A stretch of 6,978 nt of DNA from Candidatus Stercoripulliclostridium pullicola (GTDB lineage: Bacteria > Bacillota > Clostridia > Christensenellales > DTU072). Both the position numbers and the translations under genes were made by a program. The stretch lies in assembly GCA_017694145.1 (NCBI GenBank), contig JADINF010000024.1, positions 1 to 6,978 of the forward strand. The letters run 5' to 3'. The notes under the pieces were generated by a model. The model did no database searches, had not been told where the DNA came from, and saw nothing but the letters and a program-made list of their open reading frames with translations. This document shows, in pieces, positions 6,236 to 6,978 of the stretch; the first letter of the stretch is position 1, and the number at the start of each line of letters is the position of its first letter.

Positions 6236-6978
6236 TGGCACTGTTCGGCAGTCTTACGGAGAAGATCAATCACGCTTTCTCCAAATTGAAAAACAAAGGG
6301 GCGTTGACCGAGCTCGAGATCAAGAACGCAATGCGCGAAGTGCGTATCGCGTTGCTCGAAGCCGACGTCAACTATCAGGTCGTCAAGGAGTTCATCAACA
6401 AGGTTTCCGAGAAAGCGGTCGGCGAACTGATAATCAAGGGACTGGAGAGCTCTCACCAGGTCGTTAAGATAGTCAACGACGAGCTCATCGAGCTTATGGG
6501 AAGCAAGCATTCCAAGCTCGAGATGGCGGACAAGCCGCCCACGGTCTATATGATGTGCGGCTTGCAGGGCGCGGGCAAGACGACGATGTGCGGTAAGCTC
6601 GCCAATCTCCTTAAACGCGACAACAAGAAGGTATTGCTCGCCGCCTGCGACGTCTACCGTCCCGCGGCTATCAAGCAGTTGCAGGTCGTAGGAGAAAAAG
6701 CGGGCGTGGAAGTGTTCGAGCGCGGACAGACCGACCCCGTGGATATTGCCGCAAGAGCCGTCGAATACGCCCGTCAGAACGGTTTCGATATAGTTATCGT
6801 GGACACGGCGGGCAGGTTGCATATCGACCGCGCGCTTATGGACGAGCTCCGTAACGTGAAGGCGAAAGTCAATCCCAAAGAGATCTTGCTCGTGGTGGAC
6901 AGCATGCTCGGACAGGATTCCGTGAACGTGGCAACCACCTTCAACGCCGAGCTCGACATAACGGGCGTTATCCTCACC
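6235..6978 (+). CDS. ffh: Signal recognition particle GTPase Ffh, N-terminal part (3' end outside window)
   Basis: Ffh is the protein core of SRP: it binds SRP RNA and signal peptides emerging from the ribosome and pairs with FtsY. The frame from ATG 6235 stays open to the last base, 248 codons of a protein usually 430-500 long. The start MALFGSLTEKINHAFSKL is typical of Ffh, followed by the N-domain with ALLEADVNYQVVKEF (39-53). The G domain shows G1 GLQGAGKTT (109-117), G2 DVYRPAA (139-145), G3 DTAGR (190-194) and the Ffh stretch VVDSMLGQDSVN (220-231). The window stops at VILT, where the T opens the G4 TKLD motif. The rest of the G domain and the Met-rich M domain, which binds RNA and signal peptide, are not visible. 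It overlaps ylxM by one base and probably shares the ylxM promoter. Because there is no stop codon in view, a search for closed reading frames misses it. Confidence 0.98.
   Translation, partial: MALFGSLTEKINHAFSKLKNKGALTELEIKNAMREVRIALLEADVNYQVVKEFINKVSEKAVGELIIKGLESSHQVVKIVNDELIELMGSKHSKLEMADKPPTVYMMCGLQGAGKTTMCGKLANLLKRDNKKVLLAACDVYRPAAIKQLQVVGEKAGVEVFERGQTDPVDIAARAVEYARQNGFDIVIVDTAGRLHIDRALMDELRNVKAKVNPKEILLVVDSMLGQDSVNVATTFNAELDITGVILT

Noticed and set aside
5977..6822. Antisense open frame of 281 codons opposite ylxM and ffh
   Set aside because: It runs across two real genes with intact family motifs, so it is a shadow.

Overview
The window is a stretch of bacterial housekeeping chromosome, all genes on the + strand: plsX (3' part), rnc, smc, ftsY, ylxM and ffh (5' part). 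This order, with YlxM next to Ffh, is the arrangement known from Bacillus subtilis and other Firmicutes. The FtsY lacks the long acidic A domain typical of proteobacteria. Base composition looks intermediate to moderately GC-rich. I infer an uncultured or little-studied Firmicutes member, perhaps of class Clostridia; the class is a guess and the sequence does not fix the genus.

Layout. 1-453 is the end of plsX (phospholipid precursor synthesis). 459-1124 is rnc (RNase III), which carries an in-frame TAG at codon 62; the same frame then continues with every expected downstream motif. 1125-1263 is a 139-base gap with a plausible sigma-A-type promoter, a 16-base perfect palindrome and a good ribosome binding site for smc. 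1264-4899 is smc (chromosome condensation and segregation ATPase), followed 16 bases later by ftsY, 4916-5812 (SRP receptor GTPase). 5813-5914 is a compact regulatory gap: a terminator-like hairpin whose right arm contains the -35 box of a near-consensus promoter, plus a second related inverted repeat over the -10 box and expected start point. 5915-6235 is ylxM (small HTH protein linked to the SRP), overlapping by one base with ffh, 6235 to the window end (SRP GTPase). The ffh reading frame has no stop inside the window and is cut just as it reaches the G4 motif.

How they work together. FtsY and Ffh are the receptor and particle GTPases of co-translational membrane targeting, and YlxM is its usual small companion. 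From the signals seen I infer three transcription blocks: (upstream genes)-plsX-rnc, smc-ftsY, and ylxM-ffh.

I found no undescribed system here. The points most worth checking are the amber codon in rnc and the two matched dyads that bracket the ylxM promoter. No RNA genes, mobile elements or CRISPR arrays were seen, and no gap exceeds 140 bases.
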